A stretch of DNA of 64,000 nucleotides from Breviolum minutum Mf 1.05b.01 (GCA_000507305.1 DF239657.1:147016-211015); one strand, 5' to 3'. Shown: positions 40,301 to 55,707, counted from the stretch's first letter. Numbers and translations are program-made. The notes: generated from the sequence alone by a model not told the origin.

Positions 40301-43300
40301 TCGGCTTGAGATGGAAATCATTGGTAAGTCATGGTAAGTCGATGCGGAGCCGCAGAGGGCCATCTTATTTCCCTATTCAACGGTTACCCAAAATTTTGAC
40401 CTTCAAAATGTACGTAGATTATAAGCCTTGGAGATACACAAGTCCCGCAAAAACACCCTCAAAGCTTAGCCATGGTTCACCATGACTGGAAAATTTCCAC
40501 CAAATTTTCGATATATGCTTCCTAGTAAAAAGAAACTTCAGCTATGTTGCATGATCCCAGCGGGTACTTCACTTGCAATCGCAACCTAAAGACGTCATGT
40601 GTGCAAAGCGCTAAGCACCAGCCCAGCTGACAGCTGCCCAAGGTGTTGTTCTAACGGTCATCTCCCCAGGAACTTAGTTGTTAGTTAGCTAAGTGGGTGC
40701 TAACTACTATTTAAAACTACATGTTTAAGTGCCAAGTTGGCTCGCTCAAGCAGAAAGTGCCAACATAGGCAGGTCTCTGTTTTGCAAAAGGGGAGAGGAA
40801 GTAAATGCTGAGGTTAAGCCAAACAGTTGGGTTGAAGATTGCAATCGGAACCTACGTGGTTGCTGGGCTGAAAAGAATTGATGGGGGATATGAGTGATTG
40901 GTGAGAGTGACAGGGTGAACCTGGCTAAATTCAGAAATAAAGCATGAAATTGCAACACAGAAGGTTTCCTTCATGGGGATATTTGATGTTAGTACAATGA
41001 TTGCAGGTGTGAGTTGAAATCCGAATCGATTTCTATTTGGTGGTTGAAGATTCACTGCGATTGACATGTTTTAAACACGTGTGGAAAAACACCGTGTTTT
41101 GATGAATCAGAATGCTTGTCAAATGAATCACAAACATGGAACATTCGAGTTCTCTCTGAAACGCGCACACACACAATATTATCATCATCAGCAACAACGA
41201 CAACAACGGCAAAACATGTGAATCAGCTTTGGTACTCTTGGAGATCACCAATGAGTGGACGAAGAAAAAACAGCATAAACAGAACACCCGATGTGTTGTA
41301 TATATAGTCCAGAATAATATGGTATCCGATACTTCTCTTCATTTGTTCTTTGTCGAGAAATTTCTTGAATATACTTTTGGATATGGATATCACATGCATG
41401 GTCAAGATGTTCCAGTTTCTTTGAAAATCAAACGACACGGGAAACAAAACAAATCGCGCAAAATGACAGTGGGGGGTTGTGATTCACAAACATCCAAAAC
41501 CGTCTAACAGTCGAAAGCCAATTTTTTCCTTGGCCCTCTCCTGGCCAAAGATTGTTTACAGTTTTGAAAAAAAGTAGAATCTTAGATCACGCATCAAAAT
41601 CAAACTTGCATGAGTATCTCTACTAAGCTGGTATTAGACGTATGTTGGATACCCCATAATTCGCTGAAATTTAAGATATATAGATACCCTATCAATGGTC
41701 TGCCATATTTTTTGGAAAGCAACCAACAATGCCTTCAAACCCCCAGGTGAGCCACGTTGTAGAACTCCCTTTATGTGGTAAGAAGGGAGGTGGTCATAAG
41801 CAATTCCTTACGACCTTGCGAGATGCAAGACCTTTTTAGCACGGCTTAGGTGGCAAAAATCAGTTTGAAACAAAACATGTTGCCGTTTTCCCGAGGTTTG
41901 GGTCCATGAAGGTTGCCTTGCTTGGGTCTGGAAGCCCATCACTGACCGGATACAGATATGGAAACCCAAAATGTTGGTGCCCTACTAAGGGGAAGGGATT
42001 TGGAATTGACTTAAAAATGAGTTATATTAGACTAAATAATATAACCTGCATAGCTACTGTGTTTGTTTTGAAGGTATAATATAGAATGAAGTTCATGACT
42101 ATAAGAATCTCTATTCGATGATTCACTGATTTATATACTAACCTTGTTTCGAGATGATCCAATTTTCGAATCATGGTTGGAAATCGACACCGGGATTTGT
42201 GGAGGACATACGAGTTGATCGTAGACCATGATGTTCCCTACACGATGCAAGTCCGATAGATGTTGGTAGAAGTGTTATCTCACTGACCATCTTTGGATCA
42301 TGTTTTTGAAATAGAAAACATGTGTAAATCCTGCAGATCATCAATCTACAGCGTGGGTGTTTTAAGGTGTTTTGTCCTTCCTTTGGAAGTTAGGATGATC
42401 ATGCGTTTTCTCCTTCGAAATCTGAAACATGAACCTTGAAGCTGATAGAAAGGTCTAGATGAACAAGTTGAAGTGGCTGGCTTTTCCTGGAGCTTTCGTA
42501 AGTGGGAGTAGTTTTGCTTATCCTCGGAATTTAGAATTTGGTGCTTCCTTAAACCCACTGTTGCGTTTTCACTAGGTATGTATACATGCTATAGGGTAAA
42601 CCCATCCATATGTCGGGCCTAATGTGGAAAAAAACATATGTCGGGCCGAACGTAGGGGCACAGACAGCAATTCAAGAGAAACCCAGCCCCAAGTTGTTCT
42701 CACCCTAACTCGGATCTGAAACCACATTCTACTTCCTTAAGGGTTTTACAACCTTTCGTCTTGGTGGATTCAAAATGTTGTTGAAACATTTGTGTGACTT
42801 TTTGTTCGGACGCCTTTTCTAAGGTGCGCGAGAATGTTCCGGAGAACACCCTCTTCAAATTCATGACGGCTGTGGAGGCTGGTTTTGGCCAAGCGACCAA
42901 GAGGGCACAAGTGACCATTTTTTGGGTGGCTTGTTAAGGGGGGAATGGGTTAATTTTGATGAAGCTACTAGTAGATCATGTAGACAGAATTTTGGATTTC
43001 TTCCAGTTGTTTGTTTCTCTTCTTGTGAATTCCTACGCGTCCAGATGTTTGAATTATAATTATGATTATTATCAACAAGATGTGCTTTCTGCAATGGTTT
43101 TGTAGAGGAATGTGGGCTTTGCGATTGAAGTGCAAACCGTGCCTATCACTTTCCACGAATTTCGTGACTTGAGGTGAACTCGCCCAAAGGACAATTCACA
43201 TTAAAAGAAGCAACCCTTCAAACATGATCTTGGCAGAATGACGGCCAGCCCTGTCCTTTCGCGTTCTAAAAGAACTTTGGCCCCGATGACCATCATTTTT

Positions 43301-46300
43301 CTTTCAAGAGATGGATTTGATCTCGATAACATCGTCATATTTTGAAGGACTTCGCGAAGTTTTCAACAACTTTCCCAACCATGTTGGCTGTTGTCCAGGC
43401 AAAGTATCCGTCGGAAAATCCCTTTCACAACTTCTCGCACGGATTAGATGTGCCTTGGAGAAACGACAGAAAGGGGACCCGGTTTACTCCCGCTAGAATG
43501 AGTTATCCCATATAGGATCAACGTCTGATATATTTACCTAGATTTATCATAAAAATCAAGTAAATGCACTGTAGGTGAATATTGCATACATAGATTCTAT
43601 GGGTCAGAAGGTCCTGAAAACGACTGGTCGGAAGACATTTACTCTTTTGGAATGGTCCCTTTTCAGGAGCGATTCAGCTTCAATTTTTCTGGGGTGGAAA
43701 ACCATGTCCCAAAATCTGGAAGCCCCTACTATTCAATCAGGATTTCATTAAGGGATATAGAGATATTTTGTATATAGCTGAATTGATGTAGGGATTAATT
43801 ACGATGAGCATCAAAGTACCACTAAAGTACCTTGAAGACAATCCGTTTACAAGCCAGGTGTGACTGGAGACTGCACGGTTGATAAGCCGGAAATGAATAG
43901 GTTTGATACAAAGAGACAATAGAACTTAGAACTGTGGCATTTGAAATACAACTATATTATATGATACTATATGCAACTATGGACAATTGAATGTACATGT
44001 CCACAGTAACTGGGTTACCATCCCACAGGTACCCATTTTCCTTTGAGTCGCCAATCTCAAAAGACGCCGAATCTCAGGTTCTCTACGGCGTTTCGCGCTT
44101 TTGTAGGTGGGTTTGTAGCTATCCGGGGCTGTTGGAATGGTGGGTTAGCACGGGTCACACTACATTCAACATCTTGGAATCGGCCACCAGGAAGTCCATC
44201 AGTGACTTTGAGAATTTCAAAAAATGGAAGAATTCACAACAAAGAGTCAGATGAGTCCAAACATTGAACCCGAACATCATCGATGAATAGTTTGGTTTCA
44301 ATCTCTACAAATTGGGAGGCTTGGAAGACGAAATCAGGATCCATTTTGAAGGATTCTTTGGGCACCCCTTTGCCTCTCAACCAGAGATCCACAGCGCCTC
44401 TGGTGGACTTGCACTAATTGGCGGACTAGAAGCTGAAAGCCCCAAACCATACCCTGTTGAGAAACCTAGATGTGTTGGTGTGGTATGGCATTTCCTTCTG
44501 GCCGGAGAATGTAATCGTGTTGGGTCTGGGCGAAACTGTTGCTATTTTGGAAGATTTAGGTAATTTCAACAAATCTTTCGCCAGGCAAGCCACCGTTTTT
44601 GTGCCTGTCCCACCATGTGAAACTGCCCCTTCGTTCAACGGACCCAAAGATCTCCCGTGAAACTCGCTGCTCCGCAGACTTGCCAACTTGCAGTCGACTT
44701 TTACGGAGACGTCGCAGCCGGGGAGACCTGGAAGGTTTGACAGCGAAGTTGGTGACAAGAAATGTTTTAAAAAAACGTATCTTGGTTGTGGGTTTGATAG
44801 GTTTAGAATAAAAGGGTGGGCTAAACCAACTCAACTAATACTGAAGTTATTTGTGAATTGGCGACATGTTTGGAACTGTTTGGATGGATATTTTGAAATG
44901 GGAAGATGGTGTGATTTTTTGGAAAAGGTGAGCACGAAGCACCTCACATGGCACTGCACAAGCTAACTGTATGATATGCATCTCGCGGTTCCAGGACTAT
45001 AGGCTGGTCACTACATCTCGGCTCAAGGGTTCAATCACGCGAGACTTTTGGGGAAGTTCAAGGAAAAAAGGGGAGAAATCCTTTGGATAGGGAAATTCTC
45101 AGACCTTTACCAATTCAGTAACTTTTGATGTTCAATCTGTCTTGGAATAAAGAACCCTGACTGAAACGACCAACTGGACGCATACAACAGCAACAACAAG
45201 CAACAACAGCCAGCACCTCTGAGTGGCGCAAGGCTCCACAACTTCCCAATTCGACCCAAGGTTTTGGCTGCTCATCGCTGCTGCTGGGCACGATTTGGGA
45301 CATTTAGGCAGGGATTTTGGAACTGCGCCCTTGGAGAGTTTCCCTCGAAGTTTTGTAGAACTTTGTAGGGATGTTTTTTTGGTTCATTTTGATCCAGACA
45401 TGTGATGTGTGTTGACATCGTGCAAGTTGTAAAAAGACTTGGAACTGGCAAATGATGTTTGTTTTTTTCCCAGGTATTTGCAGGGTATTTACAACATTTT
45501 ACTCGAACTTCATCTAAGTTTCAATGGTTTCCATCGTTACCCATCCAGTATGCCAAGAGGGGATTGGAAACGGAAAATCCCATCCCAGAGTTCACCGGAC
45601 CTGATTTTGTCTCCTAAGCGAAATCATCAACAGGGCGTGAGATTTTGATTTCAAGTTCTGGGTGAATTTGAGAGTGAATGTTGTCCATATTTGGCATGTG
45701 TAGTCAAAGTTGTCTTGAATTTCATCAAAAATTGAAAGCTGGTACTTTGTGAAGAATGCCCCTTGAGTTCGTAATTTTGGAAAGGGATACATGTTTTTAA
45801 GGGATTGCCATGGTGTTTCACACCCATTTTTCATGTACAATGATTTGGAGTGCTCCAACTAGAAACGACCATTTCAACACTTTGGGAATGGTAGGGGATC
45901 GCTGCCGCCTGTTAGTCATGAGTGTTGTTCCACTGATAGGATCCATAAAACGGTTTGAGTACAACGGGATGCATAATTGTTGAGTCTTGTTCGATGGTAT
46001 CATAATTATAGTACTAGTGGGACATGTTTCTTACAGCAAGAAAATCCTGAAATAGTAGAATTACATGTTGCAAAAGCAACCATGTTAAGGATCATCAACT
46101 AATTTCTTGTGTTGTCAGGAGATTCGTTAGGATGATATTTCACCTACAGGACATTGGACACGCGTCTCTCTTTTTCCTTGTGGAGCCTTACATTGGATTA
46201 ACTGAGCAGTGAAAGAAGGGCCCCCGGTCGTTTGAGTTTTACATGGTTTTAGGTGGAGAATAGTAAGTACCCAGTGGAAAAGAGATTACAATAAGAAACT

Positions 46301-49300
46301 ATAACAATCTCTATTTGGCAACCAGTATACTGGAATGTATTACATGGCCTTGTCCAACCATGAAACATGTAGTGTGCTGATGTTTTTTAGCGAGTAGAGA
46401 TTAAGAAAGATTCTCTTCTTGAGGTTTTCCATCCCGTGCCTCTACAGTTCCCCTGTTCTTTTTTCGATCCCCTACAATCATGTCTTGACCATTGTGGAAT
46501 GGTTGGGTGTTAATCAGTTAACCTCTCTCTTCTTAGAGACCACAATGATAGTTGGGGATGTGTCAGGTGTCAACAATCAGTTCCTGGTGGAGACAACACA
46601 TGAAGTTGCCGTAAAGTACAATGATCGATCGCCTTTAGAGAACATGCATTGTGCCACGTTGGGATGCTTGATGGAAGGGACTGGTTGATGATTGGTAAAA
46701 ACTGGGAACAAGAAAAGATGGTTGATGTGAAACATCATTGAAGGTAAGGAATACTGGAGGTGGTATGCAGTAATTTGGGATCTGTCTTGCTAATTGGACA
46801 GTCAGCATCCGTCAACTAGTACAGTACCTGCATTGATGCTACTACACCCCTTAAATTTATCATGAACACTCAAAATGACCGTATCTTGACGGAGGTGCAT
46901 TTTTCCACATCACCATTTCAGTATCTCCGCCAAATTTCCTGGGTACATATACTAGTTTGGTAGTATTTGGTAGATTTCATGAAATTGATTTACATGTGAC
47001 AATTCCATATTATAACATATTTTTTTTGTTTGCATGTGTTTTTTTGATTTTGATGCTATCAATGTCCACAATACGGAAGCAACTGTTATAAAAACGACTC
47101 CGACATAACAAAAGCCTTTCCCAAACTCAGCGTTACACTATGCAGATTTTTCAGCGAGTTGAGCAGAAGAACATCCTTGGCAGCATGGGTTAAGATGGAT
47201 TCCATTTTCTCAGCGAGTTTCTGTACTTCATTTGAGACGGATAGTTCCCATTCTTGTTGGACGATTTAACATTCTTCAAGAAGCCATAGCCATTGGTGTT
47301 TTTGTGATGCTTCTCATTTCTTCCAGTGTTTTCTCTCCTGGAAGTCATGAACCTTTCGATTTCTTGTGTGTGAGGGATAGTTTTTGGTAACATGGGGGAA
47401 AGGGGGAAACGGGAATTACCTACACAAAAACACCTTTGTTTCAGTCGGTGGACTTCAAATGTCACGGCAGACTTCTATTTGTCCTTTGTCGGTCTTATAC
47501 TTATATGTGTTTCGTTAGAGGGTAAGTAAGATTGGTAGAAAATATACCCTTTGCATCATTGGGGCACTATGTTCGTGCTGAGAACGTATCTAGGATATGT
47601 TTTGCACTGTGTACCAACATAGCAACAGAGAAAGAAAAATTCGAATGACTTATATATATATATGCATATACACCACCCAGGGCATTTTTTAGATTTGTAA
47701 AATGAGATGTTGACTTAAGCAACCCACGAAGGGAAAACAGCAAACAAATCTACAGAGCCTTACAACGCCTTGAATGGTGTCATGTGTATGACCTCTCAGC
47801 CTAGGACACAAACCCGATATTTGGTTGCTGTAGGTGGCACCCCGTGAAACAGTGAAAACCCCTGGCTGGCTAAGGTTCCCAACATTCGGAAAGGATTGAT
47901 ACATGTTTCTCCTTGATTCGGTGCATTTGCTGTTGAAGTTTCTCCTGCCTTTTTCGATTTGAGGCTTCTCCATGCTTCTCCAAAAATCGTAGAAAAAAGC
48001 AGCCTAAAAGGAAGGAAAATTCCGCAAATCCACCCACACCTTTCATCAAAGGTGTTCCTTAGCTCGTTCATGAGGCTATTCCAAGTGACGACATCGTCGC
48101 CTGACACCAATGTCTTTGCGAACGTGGACAAGGATCCGGGTCATTTTTCATTTAGGGCTACAGTTTGGGCCACCAAACTGTTGGCTCAGTTGATTTTGCC
48201 TTAGGTTCAAGTAGTGGACAGTCAAAAATAACCAAATAGAAAGCAAGGACGCTAATCATAGCAACTTCAATCTCAAAAGGCCTGCAAACAAGAGCAAACA
48301 TACACATTTCCTCAATGACGTTCTGCCAAATTTAGACTGAATCGGCCCCCTTTTTGCACAAGATGTTTGTTCAACAAATGTTGAGAAGTTTCAACCCTCC
48401 AAAAAACCCACAGCAGCACTATCGTCCGAAATCCGACAACACAGGATACCTACAAAGAAATGCGTTCGGGGAACCCCAGACATCCCCACAGGTAGTGCGG
48501 TGGATGAATACATGAATACTAGCAGGATTTGAGGGTCATGATGATCCAAATTGTTTGATTCTTTTTGCAGGGGAATATAATTGGGGGATCAAGACTACTA
48601 CTCATGACAAGCAATGAGATTATATAGATATGAATTATGATTATAAGTGTGTGTGTATATATGTATAATTATATATATTTATACACTTATGATGACTTAT
48701 GCTACCAGATTATCATGACAGCCACTTGTTGAAGGTCTATCTTAAACAGAAGGGACAGTGAAAAAATCACGTCATAGGATGTCACAGGTTTTTCATGCCT
48801 CAAACATGTGGAAATTTGAGATGGGTCCCCTAAGAATCTGTATGTTTGTTTCAAATGGATGCAAAATCCACATGTTTTTTTGAACAAAGCCGGTTTGTTG
48901 ACCCACGAACTGGCGAATGTAGAACCTACAGGATTTTTCTATCTCTCACTTGGGCCGTTTGACAAGGTATTTAGCTCGGATGTCAGTTGAGGAGGTTTCA
49001 TGGGGGTTCAGATTGAAGGTTTCCAAGTCAAGAATGAAGTGTTTGTTCTCCATGGATTTTTGTCTTTCAATTGTGATGATGATGATGATCATCATGATCA
49101 CGATCATCATGATGATTCTGATGATGTAGATGTGGATGTAGATCATAGATTTCTCACCCATCAGTGTTTCGAAGATTGGTGAAGAGCAATCCGATCCCTG
49201 TCGTTCTGAATCTTGTACCCAACATCTAAGAAAGCTGGCTGCAGAATCCAACGAATGGTACATGTTGTGTATGCTCCCGAGAGGTATTAAAACCCCTACA

Positions 49301-52300
49301 TTCCTTGTATTTGGGGCTGATGATATATTGGTTGTATCCCAGCCCCTGTCACAAACACAGCATTGGTCTTTATGAATGTTCGTGGGACCAGGATTGTTAC
49401 CCAAGGTATACTAATATGTACCAGAAAGGGATTTGATGATTTGTGAATATTCCAGACAGCTAACTCTCAATAAAGTACGTGTTAGTAACAAGTAAGGATT
49501 CATTCAAACATATCCTGCATTCCCCAATCAAAAATGGAAACGATGTGAATTTCCTTCATTTTTGTTCTGGAATTTCTGGTTCAAAGGGAGCAGTGCCAGC
49601 AGGACATTCCCCAAAATAGAATCTGGGTCCAACAGAAAGGTTTCTTCCTTCACTGCGCTTTGACTGATTGGTCTGACTCAGGGAAAGGCATCATTGCTGC
49701 CATTCTGCACACTGATATGGTAAAACACAATGAGATGATTAAGGTCCAAGGGATTTCGGGGATGGATGGGATCGAAGATTTCCAACAACAACAACAACAA
49801 CAACAACAACAAACACAACCACAGCCACAGCCACAGCCACAGCCACAACCACAACCACAACTACAACAACAACCACAACGACAACAACGACAACAACAAC
49901 CACAACCACAGCCACAGCCACAGCCGCAGCCACAACAACAGCAACAACAACAACAACAACAACAGGGTATAGTTTATCAGGTTGCAACCCTCGTATGATG
50001 ACATGAGGGGAACATTTTTCAAGGGCCCTTCTGGCCGGTGGGAGATGACCAATCCACCTACCTAACCTCCAACCGGAACCGTTGAAACCCCGCCCACATA
50101 CACCCCGAAAACAATGGGTTTCTGAGGGGTGTAGATTGATTGGATTGGACTCAGTGTTTCAAACTTATATCTTGGCGTTCCGTTCGGGGTGATCATGTGG
50201 TGCTAGGCCATTTTTCGTCGGGGATTTTAGGTTTGGCACTGCTTTTATGGATCTGAAATTGACATGTTTTAATCATCCACAAATGAATGGAACATGGGGA
50301 CCCAAAGAAATTGATTAAAAAAACATACGAAGAAGTGAAACTTTGGGGATATTCTATGTGTTTGGAGATGATTCTTATACATAGAGAAATATAAACCTGT
50401 ATTCATTCCATAGCTGGCTGGAACATGGACCATGCATGCGTCGATGTATTTCCTATACTCAAGAATGGGGATTTTTTTTTTCCGGAGGGCAGTGGATCTT
50501 TTTCAGTGTGGCAAACACAATGGTTTGACAAGATGAACTATGAATCAGCAAAAAGATAACTACTTCAAACATCTCGTAAATTTTTACAGGAGCCCGAACC
50601 AATCCTCACTGGGACCTAATACACACCTGATATACCGTATTGTGTTTGAAGTGATTTTATCATAATATTGTTTTTGTTGTTCTTCAGGGCAGATGATCTA
50701 TCTCATCTATTTCACATAAGACGCTCCATCAACAAAGGCTCCTGACATCCTCAAGTGTTTCGCACTCGAATCAACATGAATCAGTTATTTCACTGAATTT
50801 TTACTTCACAGCCTCCAGACGATCATTGCAGCATTGGCATGCTTCCATCAAAAAAAAGAGTGAACCTGAATTTTGTTCCTCTCTGAAACTCACAGTTCGC
50901 ACCTGGACTAAAACCCGGGTTGGTTCAGATGAGTTTTCCTTTTTGGATTTTGGAATTTCGGCCTCCTGCCAGGTGGGAACTGCTATTTTTTGTGGAGTTT
51001 ACAACAAGAGAAGGAAAAAACAGATGGATATTGACATATGATACGATGCAATGAGTTAAACCCTGGTATCAGAAGTTGGTATGCCTTCTGATTCTTATTA
51101 CCACAACAACAAAAAACCATCCAATGTTCCATCTCTTACCCTGCATGGGAACCAAGTCCATATCCCCTATAGCCGGGTTGCAAACCGGGGAACCGGCATC
51201 TCGCTGGACGTGTCTAGGAGCTGAGTTTGTTATATCAGATGAACTCTGATGCCTTAGATTCGTTGAAAGCTGATGGCGTGGTCTGGGAACCCCAGGGGGG
51301 GAAAGGAAGGTTTACAGAGAGCTTTGGTTGGAAAGCTTGGAGGTGGATTTAGTAAGCATAAATGTGAGTTCAAGATTTTGTTGGAAGTGGGTTGTTTTTT
51401 TTGGGGGGTAGGGAGAGTCCAATTTCGAGGGGGATGAAGAGAAAGATGAAATTAAGATCCATGAACTCATTTGATGTTTTCAAGAATTCCCATATATGTT
51501 TTTTGATCTGTTTGACTCCGAAAATTTGAGGAATTATTTGCAATTTTTGATGGTTTGCATATTGTTCAAAGGGGTCGGGAAAAACCTACAAATTTCTGAA
51601 AATAGGCATTTTGCCCAAAAGGAAAAGGATCAGGACCCTTTTGGCATCATTTTTCAGTGGTAAACTTGTAGTTCTTTCAGCTGAATCAAGCTCCTTTCCC
51701 CATCCTATCAATTTGATTGAACAACGAAAGAAATAACACAAGATCCTCCTAGGAATATGGCAACGCCAAGGCCTCCTTGGACCAACCCCCCTGTTTGAAT
51801 CTTTCGTGGGTTTTGATGACGTTTACAAAGCCCCACCGGCTGACCGCCGAGGCCAAAAGTTCGGCCGCGACCACTCAGACGTTGATGAACCTTGGGTGGT
51901 TGGATTTTTTTTGTTTGTCAAAAGTCGAAATTGGGATTCAACGATACGTACTACAGGAACACACAAAAAATAGCATTCATACATTCATCATCATTCATTT
52001 TGTGGCCATTTCCTTTTTTTTTCAGAATGTTGATTTTGGATCAACAATTCCACCAGGAAGGGTGGATTCGATGTTTTTGTTCCATTTTTTTCTGTAGAGT
52101 AGCTGATGATTGAACACATGAATTGGTGGTTGTATTTACAAATATAAACATATACACATAGTTAGCTCATTGCAAGGCTCCCTTTTTTACAAGTTGGGTC
52201 ACCATCTTCCCATACAGTAGACATCATATTTTTTGGTTGTTCACAATCTGATGATTTGTATCAACATCACCCGCAAAATATGCCAGGCGTTTTAATGATT

Positions 52301-55300
52301 TCATCATAATATGCCTGGTGATCCTGGTGTGCTTGGCACAGTGGGCGCCTCCCCTAACTTGGCATATGCTGCATAAAGCGGGGACCTTTTGGATGACTGA
52401 GGCTGCCTGACCCCCCAAAGAGTCCATATAATTCATTGCGGTACCGCTTCCAGAAGCAAAACTGTTTCAAAACTATCCATTTGTATCCATGCCTCGCGTA
52501 TATTTCGCTGCTTAGTAGAGGCAAAGGGTTTTATTCATTGTGAAAAAGGGTGTAGGATAAACCCAAATCTTACATTTCTATTACAGTATGTACATCAATC
52601 ATCATTGCCTCAAAATAGCTTCAAGTTGTTTCCATAAGGATTGCTGATTTCAAATCGTAACCCTCCAGCTACCTTCTGATTCCTGACGACCTCACACTGT
52701 GGTGATAAACCGCAAAACCCGTGGCCTGCGGCGCATGGGTGTAGCGAGGGGATTTCTATGGAAGGTATAAATCGTCCCCTCACAGGATGTATATGTTTTT
52801 GTTTTCACCATACCTTATGTGGGGCAATATCAGATATGAATGATAGCATTTTGGCAAAACAGTTTTCTTGTTTATTGGATGAAGAACAGGCATATATTAT
52901 ATACTGTATTGTATCATTACAAGGAAACAAGATGATATTGAAATATATTGAATATGAATATGTTGTTGTAGCATGTTGTAGCTGAAAAAATGTTAAGGAA
53001 TGCGCTCCTGCACTGTGCGGACATCGGAAATCCGATGAAGTCTGTGGACCAAGCACTCTGGGTGACTTTGGTCTCGGGTCATGCATTCGTCTTTGGTCAT
53101 TTTGACCGGGGCCAAGAAAAAAACAGAAAGAAAAGGACCTCACAAGATTCAGGAGACGGAAAATGTTCAAGTACTCTATGATATCCCAATATGTTATCCT
53201 CAAGAATTTTGGACAGGATCGACATCCCATGCAGCCCGGTTATATAACATGACCCTTCCGTTTTACGGAAAGTTCACATATAGAACCAGTTTCAGGGATA
53301 GACAAACAGGGAAAGACAGAAACAAAGAAAGAAACATTAGAATAATTTAGATTGGGAAAATGTCAAACTATTATGTTAGCTGATGTATTTTCCGAATCTA
53401 AAACTGGAAGCTTATTTTAAACAAACAGCATCTCCAAAACCATTTTTGTAGAAAAGGTCATCAAGCATCACGTGTTTTTCAGCGCATTAGGGTGGTTTTA
53501 CCGTTGAGGCCATGGGAGATTTGTTATGAATTGGCTCACCTGTGCTTGGATGAATTCTTCGCGCAGGTTCGGGGGAGAAACTGCCTTCGAAGGGGTGGAT
53601 GATAAAACCTCCCAAAAAAGGGATGGATGGTTTTTCTGATGGAAGCCAGAATTTTATAATGATCAAGATCACTGGGTGCTTTCACCATGAAAACCCCCAG
53701 TAGTAGAAGTGTTGAGAGATTGGGGATTGAACTCACGAGGTGATCCTAAAACTTGTTTGTAGTTTCCAGCGAAAACATTCTATTTCAAACATTCTGCTGA
53801 CACTAAGATGAAGCTGCCATTCATTTAGATATTTTTGCTGATACTGAAGTTCTTGCATTACGAGGTCAGCTATGAATGGCACAAGAGGCACAAGTTGGCC
53901 TACGATTCTACGCTTAGTGATGCAGTTTTTTCCATTCAGACCCCAAGTGAAAGTCAATAGCTGTTTCTGGTTCCCTCAATAGGTGGTAGGTGATATATAA
54001 TCACCCAATAGGCAATATATAAGTGGTATATAAGTGGTATATACTGACAATTGGGGGATTATATGGTACCTACCACCTATTAAGGGAACCAGGAAACTCC
54101 ATTGAGAAAGTGGTATCGCAGCTGGCCATGTCCTCACTTTACTCAACCATCAACCTGGGGTGTGACTTATATTGGCCTACTTTGAACCCTGGTTGTACGA
54201 AGGCAAGCAGCTTGGGGTGTTGAGAAACCATCCCTGAAAGTTTCTGAACATTCCTTCCCGAAGACACCAAGATGCCAAGTTATTTGAAGAGTCAACTGCT
54301 TCACTATCTGAGCTGAAACGAGGTGTTTTTTTTGAGACATTACAAACCCACCTGGCCCAACTTTCGACCACCTGGATTCACGTTCGTGGAAAAAATGGGT
54401 GGAAAAAATCACGGCGTTTACCGTTTTCAACGCAGGGCGATATGGAGAAAGAGAGAGGCATCCCGGTGCAAATGCTGAATGATCGAGAAAAGGTGAATCG
54501 ACCCAATTCGCAGGTGGGGATGATAAAATTGTGGGATGGTGGAGGGGTGGAAAGGTGGACGGTGGGATGGGAGGAAGCGAAAATGGAGAGTTTTGTTATA
54601 AGGGCATGGGAAGAGCCCAATAGCCAAGAGATGGTTTTGGAGACTTTTTGGAAGGAACATGTTATCTCTTGAAGATGAGACTTGATGAAAATGGGTTTTG
54701 GGTTGATTATTGTGGAACTTGAAGCGAAGAACTGTGGCAGATGGCCCGACGGCGGGGGGGCTTTTTCAGGACCCAAGTCGTTGTCCCCAAGTTTCGGAGT
54801 TTAGTCCAAAGACCTCTATCCGCATTCCAGACGACATTCCTGCGGGCTCTCGTTGAGAGTGGGATTCAAGGGGTCCAGGGCCAGGGGGTTTGGACACTTA
54901 TGACAGTGGAATCGGTAGATCAATAGATTCAATAGTCTGTTTTTGTGAGATGAGTTTGTGTTTCCAAGATGGGACCACTTTCCATATATCATATATGATG
55001 TGTTTTTCTGTTTGTTTTCCAGGAGCCCAGGAGGTGTAAAAACCAGTTGCTTGATCTACTTGTACTAGTAGATTCCTACTGCAAATTCAAATGTTGAGAA
55101 AAGAAAATGTTTTGTTTTTAAGCACCAAAGGAAGGGATTCTGAGCGCAATTTCGTGACAGGTCGGTTTCATCGAGTTTGTCATATGTCCGATGGCCGAAT
55201 CCATCTGTAACATCTTCCCACAGGCGAACTCGGAATTTTTCTGTGTCTTTTTCGGTCTTTCCTGCGTGGCCAATGAGCAATACGAGGGGGGGGGGGGGGG

Positions 55301-55624
55301 AACGGAGTTATTTCTAAGCGGTTGGTTTCTGACAACTAATCAGATGAGGACTGATGGCTAGATATTTTACAATATATTGCAGGCAAGACATGTTAAGTCA
55401 GCAGTAGTGAGAGGATGCAAGCCTATGTTTGGGAGGGATTTCTGTGCCTCCCACACAATTGGAGGTATACTGACATATACCGACGTTGCTGTGGCGAATG
55501 CACTAGAAAGCAGTGAGTTCATAATCAGAATGATAGTGAAGGTACTGAGAGTCCCAAAGATTTTGAGAATGGCACAGTAATCGCCAAAACCGATAGCGAT
55601 GATACCACTGACGACAATGATGGT

Positions 55625-55673
<49 letters not shown>

Positions 55674-55707
55674 TACGGATGATGGATACGGATGATTATG
55701 ATGGTGG

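Noticed and set aside
44694-44734. Frame DFYGDVAAGETWK in the PDE island
   Set aside because: It conflicts in phase with both neighbours; the LANLQSTFTETS frame closes both junctions.
49660-49998. Gln-rich protein of 112 residues
   Set aside because: A PDE exon read through into an intron tandem repeat.
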